Below the pieces are notes generated by a model. That model saw only the letters and a list, made by a program, of their open reading frames with translations, was not told the DNA's origin and did not search any database. From Methanomassiliicoccaceae archaeon (lineage in GTDB: Archaea > Thermoplasmatota > Thermoplasmata > Methanomassiliicoccales > Methanomethylophilaceae): a stretch of 16,794 bases of DNA. This document shows, piece after piece, positions 6,513-13,493 of the stretch. The position numbers and the translations under genes are program-made. The stretch is taken from NCBI GenBank assembly GCA_009780795.1, contig WQZJ01000014.1, forward strand, positions 1-16,794, given 5' to 3'. Positions within the stretch are counted from its first letter, which is position 1, and every line of letters starts with the position of its first letter.

Positions 6513-7648
6513 TCGCCGATGCCGATTACGAAGAGGGCATGGAACCGATACGGTCCGACATAATGGAAAGGACGCTGTCAAAAGCGTTCGGAACGGACCT
6601 GAACTCATTCACCGGAAGGGACGTGAGGAACGCAATAGTCAGGGATCGTCTGGACATCGACGACCTGGCGGCACTGCTCTCGCCGGCGGCCGAGGACCAT
6701 CTGGAGGATATGGCACACCGTGCAAGGGAGGAGACGCAACGCTATTTTGGTAATTCCGTTAATATATTCACGCCGCTGTACACGTCCAACCACTGCGAGA
6801 ACGGATGTGTGTACTGCGGATTCGGCAGGGACAACGTGATACGCAGAGCGAAACTGTCCCCGGAAGAGGTGGATTCGGAGATGTTGAACATAGCGAGATC
6901 CGGTCTCGCTGAGATATTGATATTGACCGGCGAGTCCAGAACGGCGTCCGGCCCGGAATTCATAGGCGACTGCGTCAGAACGGCGGCGAAACACTTCAGG
7001 AACGTGGGCGTGGAGGTGTATCCGTTGAATGTCCACGAGTACAGGCACCTGCGGGACTGCGGCGCTGATTATGTGACGATATTTCAGGAGACGTACGATC
7101 CCGTGAGGTATGCGGAACTGCATCCGTTCGGTCCGAAGAAGGTGTTCCGGTACAGGTTCGATTCACAGGAGAGAGCGTTAATGGGAGGGATGCGCGGGGT
7201 CGCGTTCGGAGCACTGCTGGGTCTTGGTGATTTCAGAAGGGACGCCATGGCGTGCGGCATACATGCGTATTTACTTCAGAGGAAATATCCTCACGGCGAG
7301 ATATCGTTCTCGCTGCCGAGGTTGAGACCGTTCATCAACGGGACGTACTCCGCTGAAACGGTGTCTGAGAGACACCTGCTGCAGGTGGCGCTGGCGTACA
7401 GGATATTCATGCCGTTCTCCGGACAGACGATATCCTCCCGAGAGAGTTCATCATTCCGGGACAACGTCGTCGGCCTCAGCGCCACGAAGATATCCGCTGG
7501 CGTCATGGTCGGGATAGGCGGACACGCCGAGGAGAAGAAGGGCGACGAACAGTTCGACATATCGGACACAAGGAGCGTATCGGAGATAAGGAAGGCGCTG
7601 ACGGAAAGAGGCCTTCAGCCGGTCTTCAACGATTATGTGAGGGTGTGA
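6509..7648 (+). CDS. thiH: 2-iminoacetate synthase ThiH (radical SAM, tyrosine lyase)
   Basis: ThiH cleaves tyrosine with a radical SAM mechanism to give dehydroglycine for ThiG, releasing p-cresol. The Fe-S cluster motif C-x3-C-x2-C is present at C96, C100 and C103 (CENGCVYC), followed by GFG; ILILTGE and EVYPLNVHEY are typical ThiH strands. The 379-residue length is normal. The start ATG 6509 overlaps the thiG stop and has AGAGG 7 nt upstream. A radical SAM ThiH instead of the flavoenzyme ThiO fits an oxygen-free lifestyle. It ends 4 nt before tenI, and its final codons and stop lie inside the tenI ribosome site. Confidence 0.95.
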   Translation: MIADADYEEGMEPIRSDIMERTLSKAFGTDLNSFTGRDVRNAIVRDRLDIDDLAALLSPAAEDHLEDMAHRAREETQRYFGNSVNIFTPLYTSNHCENGCVYCGFGRDNVIRRAKLSPEEVDSEMLNIARSGLAEILILTGESRTASGPEFIGDCVRTAAKHFRNVGVEVYPLNVHEYRHLRDCGADYVTIFQETYDPVRYAELHPFGPKKVFRYRFDSQERALMGGMRGVAFGALLGLGDFRRDAMACGIHAYLLQRKYPHGEISFSLPRLRPFINGTYSAETVSERHLLQVALAYRIFMPFSGQTISSRESSSFRDNVVGLSATKISAGVMVGIGGHAEEKKGDEQFDISDTRSVSEIRKALTERGLQPVFNDYVRV

Positions 7649-7652
7649 CGCC

Positions 7653-8252
7653 ATGATGGTCGTAGCGGTCACGGACAGGAGGATATCCGCGCCCCCAGTT
7701 CTCACTGACCAGATAAGGAGGATAGCGGCGGCACGCCCGGATATGATGATATTGAGGGAGAAGGACCTGTCCGAACGCGAGTACGAACGGCTGGCCGCGG
7801 AATGCAAGGACATATGCGACCGCTTCGGCGTAAAATTCTGCATCAATTCGTTCACGGGAACGGCGGTCGCGCTCGGGTGCGGCCGCATACAGTTACCGTT
7901 CGCATTGCTCGGCAGTTCACTATCGGACTTCGAAGAGATATGGGTGTCCGTCCACTCCATAGAGGAGGCGCTCGTCGCGGAGAGGGCGGGCGCGACCCAC
8001 CTGATATACGGGAACGTGTTCGAGACCTCATGCAAACCGGACCTCGGCGGTAAGGGGATCGATGATCTGAGGGCAGTTTGCGAGAGCGTCAGCATACCCG
8101 TCCTCGCCATCGGCGGCATGGATGCGGTCACGGCGCCCGCGGTCATCGCCGCAGGATGCGTCGGCGTGTGCATAAGAAGTTCCTTGATGACGGCCGATGA
8201 TCCGGATACGGTCATAAAGAAACTGAGAGCGAGCATCGCTCCTCGCGTGTGA
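7653..8252 (+). CDS. tenI: TenI-like thiazole tautomerase (ThiE/TenI family)
   Basis: The 199-residue TIM-barrel belongs to the ThiE/TenI family. Several segments favour TenI, the enzyme that aromatises the ThiG product: GRIQLP in place of the ThiE G-V-H-x-G-Q loop, WVSVHSIEEA with the TenI His, GNVFETSCK, and INS in place of the ThiE IND diphosphate-binding segment. The phosphate-binding pieces LREKD and AIGGM are shared by both. It comes directly after thiG and thiH, which suits a thiazole-finishing step, with thiamine phosphate synthase then encoded elsewhere (in archaea commonly ThiN). Annotation pipelines would often name it ThiE, and dual function cannot be ruled out. GGGTGTGA precedes ATG 7653. 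Confidence 0.8.
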   Translation: MMVVAVTDRRISAPPVLTDQIRRIAAARPDMMILREKDLSEREYERLAAECKDICDRFGVKFCINSFTGTAVALGCGRIQLPFALLGSSLSDFEEIWVSVHSIEEALVAERAGATHLIYGNVFETSCKPDLGGKGIDDLRAVCESVSIPVLAIGGMDAVTAPAVIAAGCVGVCIRSSLMTADDPDTVIKKLRASIAPRV

Positions 8253-8253
8253 A

Positions 8254-9249
8254 CTATCTTTTCAGGATCGCGTCCAGGTCGACACCCGAACGCACTCCGT
8301 CCTTGATAGCCTTGATCTTATCCTCATCCCTTGGGTCTATGCGACCTATCATGTTCTCCAATATCTCGGCGACGCGCAGCGTCTGTTCGCTGGTCATGAT
8401 CACGGGCACATCAAGCTCCTCGGCCCTTGACAGGACGGTGTTCGACGGTCTGATGCCCCCGGTGACGATTATGCATGACGTGTCTGTGGACAATGCTGCG
8501 ATCAGCAGGTCGGTCCTGTCACCGCCGGTCACCAGCGCCTTGCGCTTGGTGCGGCGCATCTGCTCCGATGCCGATTGTATGGTCATCGTTCCGAGCAGCA
8601 CCGTCTCCACAACGCGGTCGAGACCTCCGATGCCGGCGATGACCTTGGCATGCATCTTATCCAGCATCTCAGGTATCCTGAACGTCGTCAGTTCAGGTAT
8701 CGGAGGTATCTCGCCCAACACCTTTATCCCGCGGCTTTCCAGAAACTTCCGCGGGACGTCGGATGCCTTGTTGAATATGACGCCAAGCATCTTCAGTCCC
8801 TTCTGATCGCACAGGTTCTTGGTGACGATGATCATATCCAGGGATTGGCGGGACTCCGTGGCCACGACCACCAGCGGCACCTTGAGCTCCTTCGCGATGT
8901 CGGTGTTCGATACCAGGTGCGCGAAACCGGTGGACGGTTCCCGTCCGCCCTCGATGATCATAAGTCTGTCGTCTTCCGCAAGTTCATCATGCCTCGCGAC
9001 GATATCCTCCATCGACACGGGATCGTAGATGTCGTATGTGAACGGTGACAAACGGCTTCCGTGCTCCAGATCGAACATCTCTGACATCAGTAACGCATCC
9101 TGGTCCACCATCTCATCGTCCATCCTGATGAGGGTCTCCTTGAACGGTTTGTAGTATCCTATCTTTCCGGAATGATTGGACGCGATACCGAGAGCAGCCA
9201 CTGTCTTCCCCAATTTTATGCCTGCGGATGCCAGAAAGATATCGCTCAT
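8254..9249 (-). CDS. P-loop (BioD/Pta N-terminal-like) protein with a DRTGG domain
   Basis: The 331-residue protein starts with a dethiobiotin-synthetase-like P-loop domain (G-I-K-L-G-K-T at residues 10-16; Walker-B-like strand MIIEGG near 97-102) and ends with a DRTGG domain (TGGDRTDLLIAAL at about 241-253). This is the architecture of the stand-alone, phosphotransacetylase-N-terminal-like proteins of archaea and cyanobacteria, whose function is not established; the actual phosphotransacetylase domain is absent. ATG 9249 follows GGGTGTGA. The gene is convergent with tenI, with a single base between the two stops. It is the only complete gene here ending in TAG; if this codon were read as pyrrolysine, the protein would gain 14 residues before a TGA lying inside tenI. 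Confidence 0.8.
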   Translation of the reverse strand: MSDIFLASAGIKLGKTVAALGIASNHSGKIGYYKPFKETLIRMDDEMVDQDALLMSEMFDLEHGSRLSPFTYDIYDPVSMEDIVARHDELAEDDRLMIIEGGREPSTGFAHLVSNTDIAKELKVPLVVVATESRQSLDMIIVTKNLCDQKGLKMLGVIFNKASDVPRKFLESRGIKVLGEIPPIPELTTFRIPEMLDKMHAKVIAGIGGLDRVVETVLLGTMTIQSASEQMRRTKRKALVTGGDRTDLLIAALSTDTSCIIVTGGIRPSNTVLSRAEELDVPVIMTSEQTLRVAEILENMIGRIDPRDEDKIKAIKDGVRSGVDLDAILKR

Positions 9250-9330
9250 GTTCACACCCTGTTGTCAGTACGCCGGATAAATGTGTTAACGGCCTCCTTT
9301 TGGTCGTTACCGCATGGATTTCACAGTTCA

Positions 9331-9339
9331 TAATATATT
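9331..9339 (-). promoter_or_regulatory. TATA box for the DRTGG protein gene, inside an inverted repeat
   Basis: The minus strand reads AATATATTA. It is enclosed by TCACAG (9321-9326) and CTGTGA (9346-9351), which could be an operator. The predicted leader is about 60 nt. Confidence 0.4.
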
Positions 9340-9429
9340 GGTCCCCTGTGACCGTGTTGAATTGATCATACATGACGTCCCCATCCCGAACGGTTTGGCC
9401 GTTCCCTCTTTCGATCCTGCTATTTATTT

Positions 9430-9463
9430 GGTATCTTTCTTCATCCGCAGGATGAAAAATACC
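9430..9463. repeat. Interrupted intergenic hairpin
   Basis: TTCATCC pairs with GGATGAA around a GCA loop, and outside an asymmetric bulge GGTAT pairs with ATACC, giving 12 base pairs in all. It lies upstream of both divergent genes, so it is not a terminator for a known gene; a protein-binding site or an end of an unrecognised transcript are options. Confidence 0.5.
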
Positions 9464-9543
9464 GGGAGGTTCTCGTCAGGAAAGAACGGACTGCGACCAG
9501 ACTTTTCGTTCCGTTCAACCCTGCCAGATGAAAGATACTTTGA

Positions 9544-9551
9544 AGTATACT
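9544..9551 (+). promoter_or_regulatory. TATA box for the 274-residue orphan gene
   Basis: AGTATACT is a palindromic TATA-like box. Transcription would start near 9572, only a few bases before ATG 9579, giving a very short leader. Confidence 0.45.
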
Positions 9552-9578
9552 AACGATATCTCAGGTTGGGTAACAATT

Positions 9579-10403
9579 ATGGAGTTTTTGAAATATGCTG
9601 GCTGTTATATAGGGATAACAGGAGAAGAATTCCCGATAGTGGTAGACATCTTTCCCAATGGTAAGTTCGTGATATCTGCGATAGAACAGACGATCCTGAA
9701 GTCCTTAGCGGACGGTGAGGAAAAGCTCGAAGTGGAAAGTGAAAAAGCTTATCCCCTCGGTATCGGCGATTATACTGCGAATGATAAAACATTCACGATA
9801 CCGAAAGGAAAGGCGCGACTGATGATGATCCTAAATGATAAAGATACGATAGGAGAGATAGTTGCCAAAAAAAGTCTCAGGTTCTCCGGAGGGATATTCT
9901 ACTACGCCGGTGAGCTGAAGCGTACGCTCTTCCCTTTCACCCTCGATGACGACGATCCTCCGATGGGAGATATCTACAGGGACAGTGTGGTGACACAGTT
10001 CAGGATGTTCGATTTCAATAAACATGATTTCGGAAAATTGAACGTCGACGAGGCGTTAGAGTCGATAAAGAAGATCAAAGACATGACGCCGAAGAAGTTC
10101 ACCCCGTCCGGAGCGGACTGGGCGAGGCTGAACGGTCCCGACGGCAGCAGACTGGAAGGAGCGTTCTTCGACGACGAAGGGAACGTATGCTACAAGGAAC
10201 TGATGCCGAAGGTCAAGATCAGCTATAAAGACCCGAGAGCCAACGGGCCGAACGCCGACTGGTCACTCATTACGTACGGTGATGTCGACGCTGAGAATGA
10301 GGCAGAGGCCAAGCGCGTAAAGGAGCTGAACGAGTTCACAAAGGTCTTTGCGGCACAGAATGGTTGTAAATTCATCACATTGGCGCAACAGTGGACGGAA
10401 TAA
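9579..10403 (+). CDS. Acidic cytosolic protein of unknown function, 274 residues
   Basis: I do not recognise this protein. ATG 9579 was chosen over ATG 9528 because a TATA-like box at 9544-9551 lies between them. The first ~120 residues are rich in short beta strands (for example YIGITGEEFPIVVDIFPNG and LRFSGGIFYYAGEL). They are followed by an acidic patch (DDDDPP), a Lys-rich helix (ALESIKKIKDM), and a C-terminal half with GADWARLNGPDGSRLEG and a charged helix. There is no signal peptide, membrane segment, Cys cluster or nucleotide loop. It is transcribed alone: its own promoter precedes it and a strong hairpin terminator follows 20 nt after the stop. Codon use resembles that of neighbouring genes, so recent import is not obvious. 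Confidence 0.75.
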   Translation: MEFLKYAGCYIGITGEEFPIVVDIFPNGKFVISAIEQTILKSLADGEEKLEVESEKAYPLGIGDYTANDKTFTIPKGKARLMMILNDKDTIGEIVAKKSLRFSGGIFYYAGELKRTLFPFTLDDDDPPMGDIYRDSVVTQFRMFDFNKHDFGKLNVDEALESIKKIKDMTPKKFTPSGADWARLNGPDGSRLEGAFFDDEGNVCYKELMPKVKISYKDPRANGPNADWSLITYGDVDAENEAEAKRVKELNEFTKVFAAQNGCKFITLAQQWTE

Positions 10404-10422
10404 AACCTGATAACCTGGCCAA

Positions 10423-10450
10423 AGGGGGTTTTTGCCCCCTCATTTTTATT
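10423..10450 (+). terminator. Intrinsic-type terminator after the orphan gene
   Basis: AGGGGG (10423-10428) and CCCCCT (10435-10440) form a perfect G/C stem around a TTTTTG loop, followed by CATTTTTATTT. Confidence 0.75.
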
Positions 10451-10478
10451 TAAGATCGGAAGCACCGCATCGAACAGA

Positions 10479-10643
10479 TTGAAAATTTCAGATCACGATC
10501 CATTGGAGGAGAAAACAGTCAACCGTTCAGAACGGGGCACACAGAGACCATTCAACATAGTCTCGCCGGTGCATTCGACGGCACATCATCTCTCAGAGGG
10601 GCGGATGATATACTACATCCGTTATCCTTATGTGAGGGTGTGA
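10479..10643 (+). other. Open frame of about 54 codons just upstream of the metallopeptidase
   Basis: After the terminator, one frame stays open to a TGA at 10641-10643, five bases before the peptidase start. It could begin at TTG 10479; the only ATG (10605) would leave 12 residues. No Shine-Dalgarno precedes TTG 10479. The translation looks protein-like (ends YYIRYPYVRV) but has no recognisable motif. It could be a tiny leader gene, the remains of a longer N-terminus, or chance. Confidence 0.25.
10523..10535. repeat. 13-bp near-continuous palindrome CCGTTC-A-GAACGG
   Basis: A perfect inverted repeat with a one-base centre, in the gap before the metallopeptidase gene. Its half-site also occurs as inverted pairs at 9388-9404 and 9484-9516. 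Confidence 0.5.
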
Positions 10644-10647
10644 GAGG

Positions 10648-11037
10648 GTGTTCGTGCACAGAGGGATATGGTCCGATTTGGACCTGACTATCGAGAACAG
10701 AAGGGATATGCCGAAGATAATAGACCATCTTTTCGAAAGATACGGCATCCGGGAGATCATATGCGAGGTCGCCTTCCATGACAGGGAACAACCGGAATTC
10801 CTGGGGGCGCACATAATGCTTGGTACGGATCCGAGGGAGAACAGCGAGGATATATTGCTCTTCCAAAGAATAGACTATCAGTTCGCGCATGAGCTGACCC
10901 ATGCGATACAGTATCACACGGAACGGATCGAGATCAAAAGATATCCGTACGACCATCCAGTGGAGGCGGAGGCGAGAGCCAATGCCGAATATGTTATGCA
11001 CGAACTGCTCGGATATACGGACTATCCGACGGATTGA
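10648..11037 (+). CDS. Small zincin-like metallopeptidase (HExxH)
   Basis: The 129-residue protein has a zinc-protease helix HELTHAIQYH at about residues 81-90, in which the two His are zinc ligands and the Glu is the catalytic base. A downstream helix EAEARANAEYV (about 107-117) carries Glu residues suited to be the third ligand, as in gluzincin-like and small minimal metallopeptidases. There is no signal peptide or membrane segment, so a cytosolic role is expected. The start is GTG 10648, supported by GAGGGTG 7 nt upstream; an in-frame stop at 10633 rules out an extension. The family is uncertain and the substrate unknown. It is convergent with the VWA gene and lies close to the RavA/ViaA-like pair, but on the opposite strand. 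Confidence 0.8.
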   Translation: MFVHRGIWSDLDLTIENRRDMPKIIDHLFERYGIREIICEVAFHDREQPEFLGAHIMLGTDPRENSEDILLFQRIDYQFAHELTHAIQYHTERIEIKRYPYDHPVEAEARANAEYVMHELLGYTDYPTD

Positions 11038-11084
11038 TCCGGTAAAGCCGATAAAAGCAAATCGACGATAATAACAAAAGGACG

Positions 11085-12146
11085 TCAGTACAACAGGTCC
11101 ACGAGCCTCGCGAACTCCCCTGCCCCTTTGTTCATGGTCTCATCGTTGAAAATTACAATATCATCCGACAGTTCCGTGAGGCCGCATGCGTCACCGCCAC
11201 CAGGGACAGCTGTGATAACCCTGACGTTATTGTTCATCCTGAATGATTCCCATTCCTTCGTAAGATTCGGATCGTTCAGCACTCCGGCGCCCTTGGAGAC
11301 GAGTATCACATCAATATTTGCAACAGAGCCGTCCTTCATACCGCTGAGCAGCATCCTCAGTGCATCGGCGAACGGCCCTCCCTGACCGGACCTGAACGAG
11401 ATGAGGTCCATCATATCCCTGCCGCGGGACGGTGACAGCACCGGCAGGCCGGATGAGTACAGTAACGCGTCCACATCCCTGCGGTCGGCGAGCATCCTTT
11501 TGGTCAGCGCGAGCAGAAGGCCCTTGGCGATGATCTCCGGTTCACCGTACATGCTCTTTGACGTGTCGACCGCCGCTAATATCCTTCTCCCGATGCGCGG
11601 ACCCCTTCTCTTGTGCCCGATCATCTCAGATCCCATGGATCTCATGACGTTCGCGATCCACCTCAGATCGTCATTCCTTTCGATGATCGTCCCGAAGTTG
11701 CGGGCGTTCGTTATCAGTTCAAGGTGCGCATCCCTCACCGAACCCGCCGACGGAGTGAGGGATGTGATGATATCCATCGTCCCTGCCAAGGATGATACCT
11801 TGTTCCACGATGCCCGCATCCCGTCGGACACGTCCGTACCGCGGTCCAGCGATGCGAATAATTCCGTGAGCACTGTGCATAGCACAAGTTTGGGCATCAG
11901 ATCGTTCTTTTCCGCCGTCTCCGTCATTCGTACCCATTCCGCAGATGCAATGACCTTGTCGATCGCATCCACCGTCTCGCCGGGAGCTTTGCGTGATGAG
12001 TTACCGGAAAGATGCGACGCGAGACATAATGCCGTCTCCTTACGCACATCGTACGGCAGCGTTCCGGGAGATGCGAGAATACGTCTCACTTCGTCGGAGT
12101 CAGCCATGCGGGCCGACGTGACGGCAAATATCTGTTCTTTACGCAT
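11085..12146 (-). CDS. ViaA-like von Willebrand factor A (VWA) protein with a degenerate MIDAS
   Basis: The C-terminal half (from about residue 187) is a VWA domain: ILAAVDTSKSMYGEP carries the D-x-S-x-S part of the metal-ion-dependent adhesion site (D194, S196, S198). The other two metal-site elements are altered: the usual GGTD is GGPF (about 256-259), and the usual SDG/SDF is SKG (about 284-286). The N-terminal ~180 residues are helical, as in E. coli ViaA. The gene begins 7 nt after the stop of the RavA-like ATPase gene, so the pair is one operon like bacterial ravA-viaA, where ViaA is the VWA partner of the ATPase. With an incomplete MIDAS, metal-dependent ligand binding may be lost or changed. 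The target is unknown. Confidence 0.85.
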   Translation of the reverse strand: MRKEQIFAVTSARMADSDEVRRILASPGTLPYDVRKETALCLASHLSGNSSRKAPGETVDAIDKVIASAEWVRMTETAEKNDLMPKLVLCTVLTELFASLDRGTDVSDGMRASWNKVSSLAGTMDIITSLTPSAGSVRDAHLELITNARNFGTIIERNDDLRWIANVMRSMGSEMIGHKRRGPRIGRRILAAVDTSKSMYGEPEIIAKGLLLALTKRMLADRRDVDALLYSSGLPVLSPSRGRDMMDLISFRSGQGGPFADALRMLLSGMKDGSVANIDVILVSKGAGVLNDPNLTKEWESFRMNNNVRVITAVPGGGDACGLTELSDDIVIFNDETMNKGAGEFARLVDLLY

Positions 12147-12153
12147 GATCGCA

Positions 12154-13461
12154 TCACTTAAGAATGAACTCGACGTCCGCTATGCATCTGCCGAGCTCGG
12201 CGAACTTAGCCGATCTGAGATTGAACGCGGTCATGATGTCCTTTCTGTCGCGACCGGTCAGCCAGAAGTTCCCGGCCAGTTCTTTTTCCAGTTTCGCACG
12301 GTCACCGTCGTGGGAGTTCTCCAGCGTTTCCTTCCTTTTCCTCAACGCGGCAGCAGCGTTCATGAATTTTTCTTTCGTTCCGTCATCGCTCTTTTTGAAC
12401 AGGTCCCATCCGTACTTCGAGGTAAGGAGCGTCACAAGCTCCTCATATGTGTACTTGATATAATCCTGCGAGCTCCCATCCTTTCCGATGTGCGGGTCCG
12501 CGTACGTATGTCTGGGACGGCTGGCACTATGTTCTTTCAGTCTTCTCAGCGTCGGGAAAGAACTGTTGCAGTCGTAACAATGGATGATCCTGGGGAATCC
12601 TGCGTTCTCGTCCACCAAGCCCTTGGATTCCACTGCGAGCCTAAGCAACTCCTCAGCCTCCGAGAACAATCCGTTCAGCTCACAGCCGCCGGGCGTGCAC
12701 ACGTCGAAGACGGCCGCGCGTATCCCGTCGATCTCCTCGGGACTGTCCCAAAGGGTGTGCTGCAGCAACGGTATGTACGATATACCGACACTCTTTCCGC
12801 CGGCGGCCGCCGCTGCGACCTTCAAGGCATAGAGCGAATCCTTCCACCTTTCGTCGGAGATGTACTTACCGGAACTTTTGAACAGGTCTCTCAGTGACAG
12901 TATCGCCGAGAGCACATGGTCATCGACGGAAACGTCGTCAGCAGCCTTTCTGACATCACCGGCGGATGTGCGTATCTCCGGCAATGTACCTTTTTCGGTC
13001 GCGCCTATGAACGACAGCAACTCCTCATCGGACCGCAGCGGTCCGACGGACGCCCTGAAAAGAAAACGATCGTACAGTGAATACGCCTCATCATCCTCCG
13101 ACGGCATACGGGACGATGAGCCGATCACGATAGTTCGTCCGGAGGACATGATGTCCGCGATACCGTTCAGCGTCCCGCTGTTCGCCCTGAACACATCATC
13201 AACAAAGATGGCGGAATCGTCACCGACCCTGGCGATGAGTTCCTCTTTGTCCGTGGTCGGCGATACCATGTATCTTGAAACCTTTCCGCCGACGGTACCG
13301 ATAACATCGCTCACCATCGATCCTCTGCCCGTTCCTCCCGGGCCTATGAACACAACGCCCTTGCCGGAGAACATAGACAGGAACACCGCCGATACCGCGG
13401 CCTCCTTCTCCTTATGCACGTTCCTTACGGCCTCTGCCGCTGTACCTATATCGTCGTTCAT
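12154..13461 (-). CDS. RavA/MoxR-family AAA+ protein with altered Walker motifs and a C2H2 zinc finger
   Basis: This 435-residue protein follows the RavA layout. An AAA+ domain spans residues 30-165 (P-loop GPGGTGRGS 40-48; Walker B IFVDDVF 85-91; sensor/Arg-finger region SLYDRFLFR 128-136). A RavA-specific helical lid follows (YISDERWKDSLYALK... LLQHTLW at about 200-238), closely resembling E. coli RavA. MoxR-family proteins are chaperone-like ATPases that work with VWA partners, here the next gene. Three key positions deviate: Walker A Lys is Arg46, Walker B Glu is Asp89, and the sensor-1 Asn appears replaced by Ser. Residues 295-318 form a C2H2 zinc finger (C295, C298, F302, L308, H311, H318) where E. 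coli RavA has its LARA region. The C-terminus (about 335-435) is a charged helical region. GGTGTGAT precedes ATG 13461. Confidence 0.88.
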   Translation of the reverse strand: MNDDIGTAAEAVRNVHKEKEAAVSAVFLSMFSGKGVVFIGPGGTGRGSMVSDVIGTVGGKVSRYMVSPTTDKEELIARVGDDSAIFVDDVFRANSGTLNGIADIMSSGRTIVIGSSSRMPSEDDEAYSLYDRFLFRASVGPLRSDEELLSFIGATEKGTLPEIRTSAGDVRKAADDVSVDDHVLSAILSLRDLFKSSGKYISDERWKDSLYALKVAAAAAGGKSVGISYIPLLQHTLWDSPEEIDGIRAAVFDVCTPGGCELNGLFSEAEELLRLAVESKGLVDENAGFPRIIHCYDCNSSFPTLRRLKEHSASRPRHTYADPHIGKDGSSQDYIKYTYEELVTLLTSKYGWDLFKKSDDGTKEKFMNAAAALRKRKETLENSHDGDRAKLEKELAGNFWLTGRDRKDIMTAFNLRSAKFAELGRCIADVEFILK

Positions 13462-13493
13462 CTATCACACCGATGTCGTATGCTATCCGAGGT

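Larger units (their letters stand above)
9250..9578. other. Intergenic region with several inverted repeats
   Basis: No gene is supported in these ~330 bases between two divergent genes. They hold two promoters and at least four inverted repeats: TCACAG/CTGTGA (9321-9351) around a TATA box, GAACGG/CCGTTC (9388-9404), an interrupted hairpin at 9430-9463, and GAACGGA/TCCGTTC (9484-9516). Confidence 0.6.

Noticed and set aside
7360..7385. CTGAGA...ACCTG, reminiscent of a TPP riboswitch core
   Set aside because: It lies inside the conserved thiH coding sequence, not in a leader, and the rest of the riboswitch is missing. The real operon leader (about 4110-4138) is too short for one.
11401..12897. 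A 498-codon plus-strand open frame
   Set aside because: It is antisense to the RavA-like and ViaA-like genes, both of which have clear family motifs, good start sites and normal operon spacing. The antisense translation has no recognisable domain.
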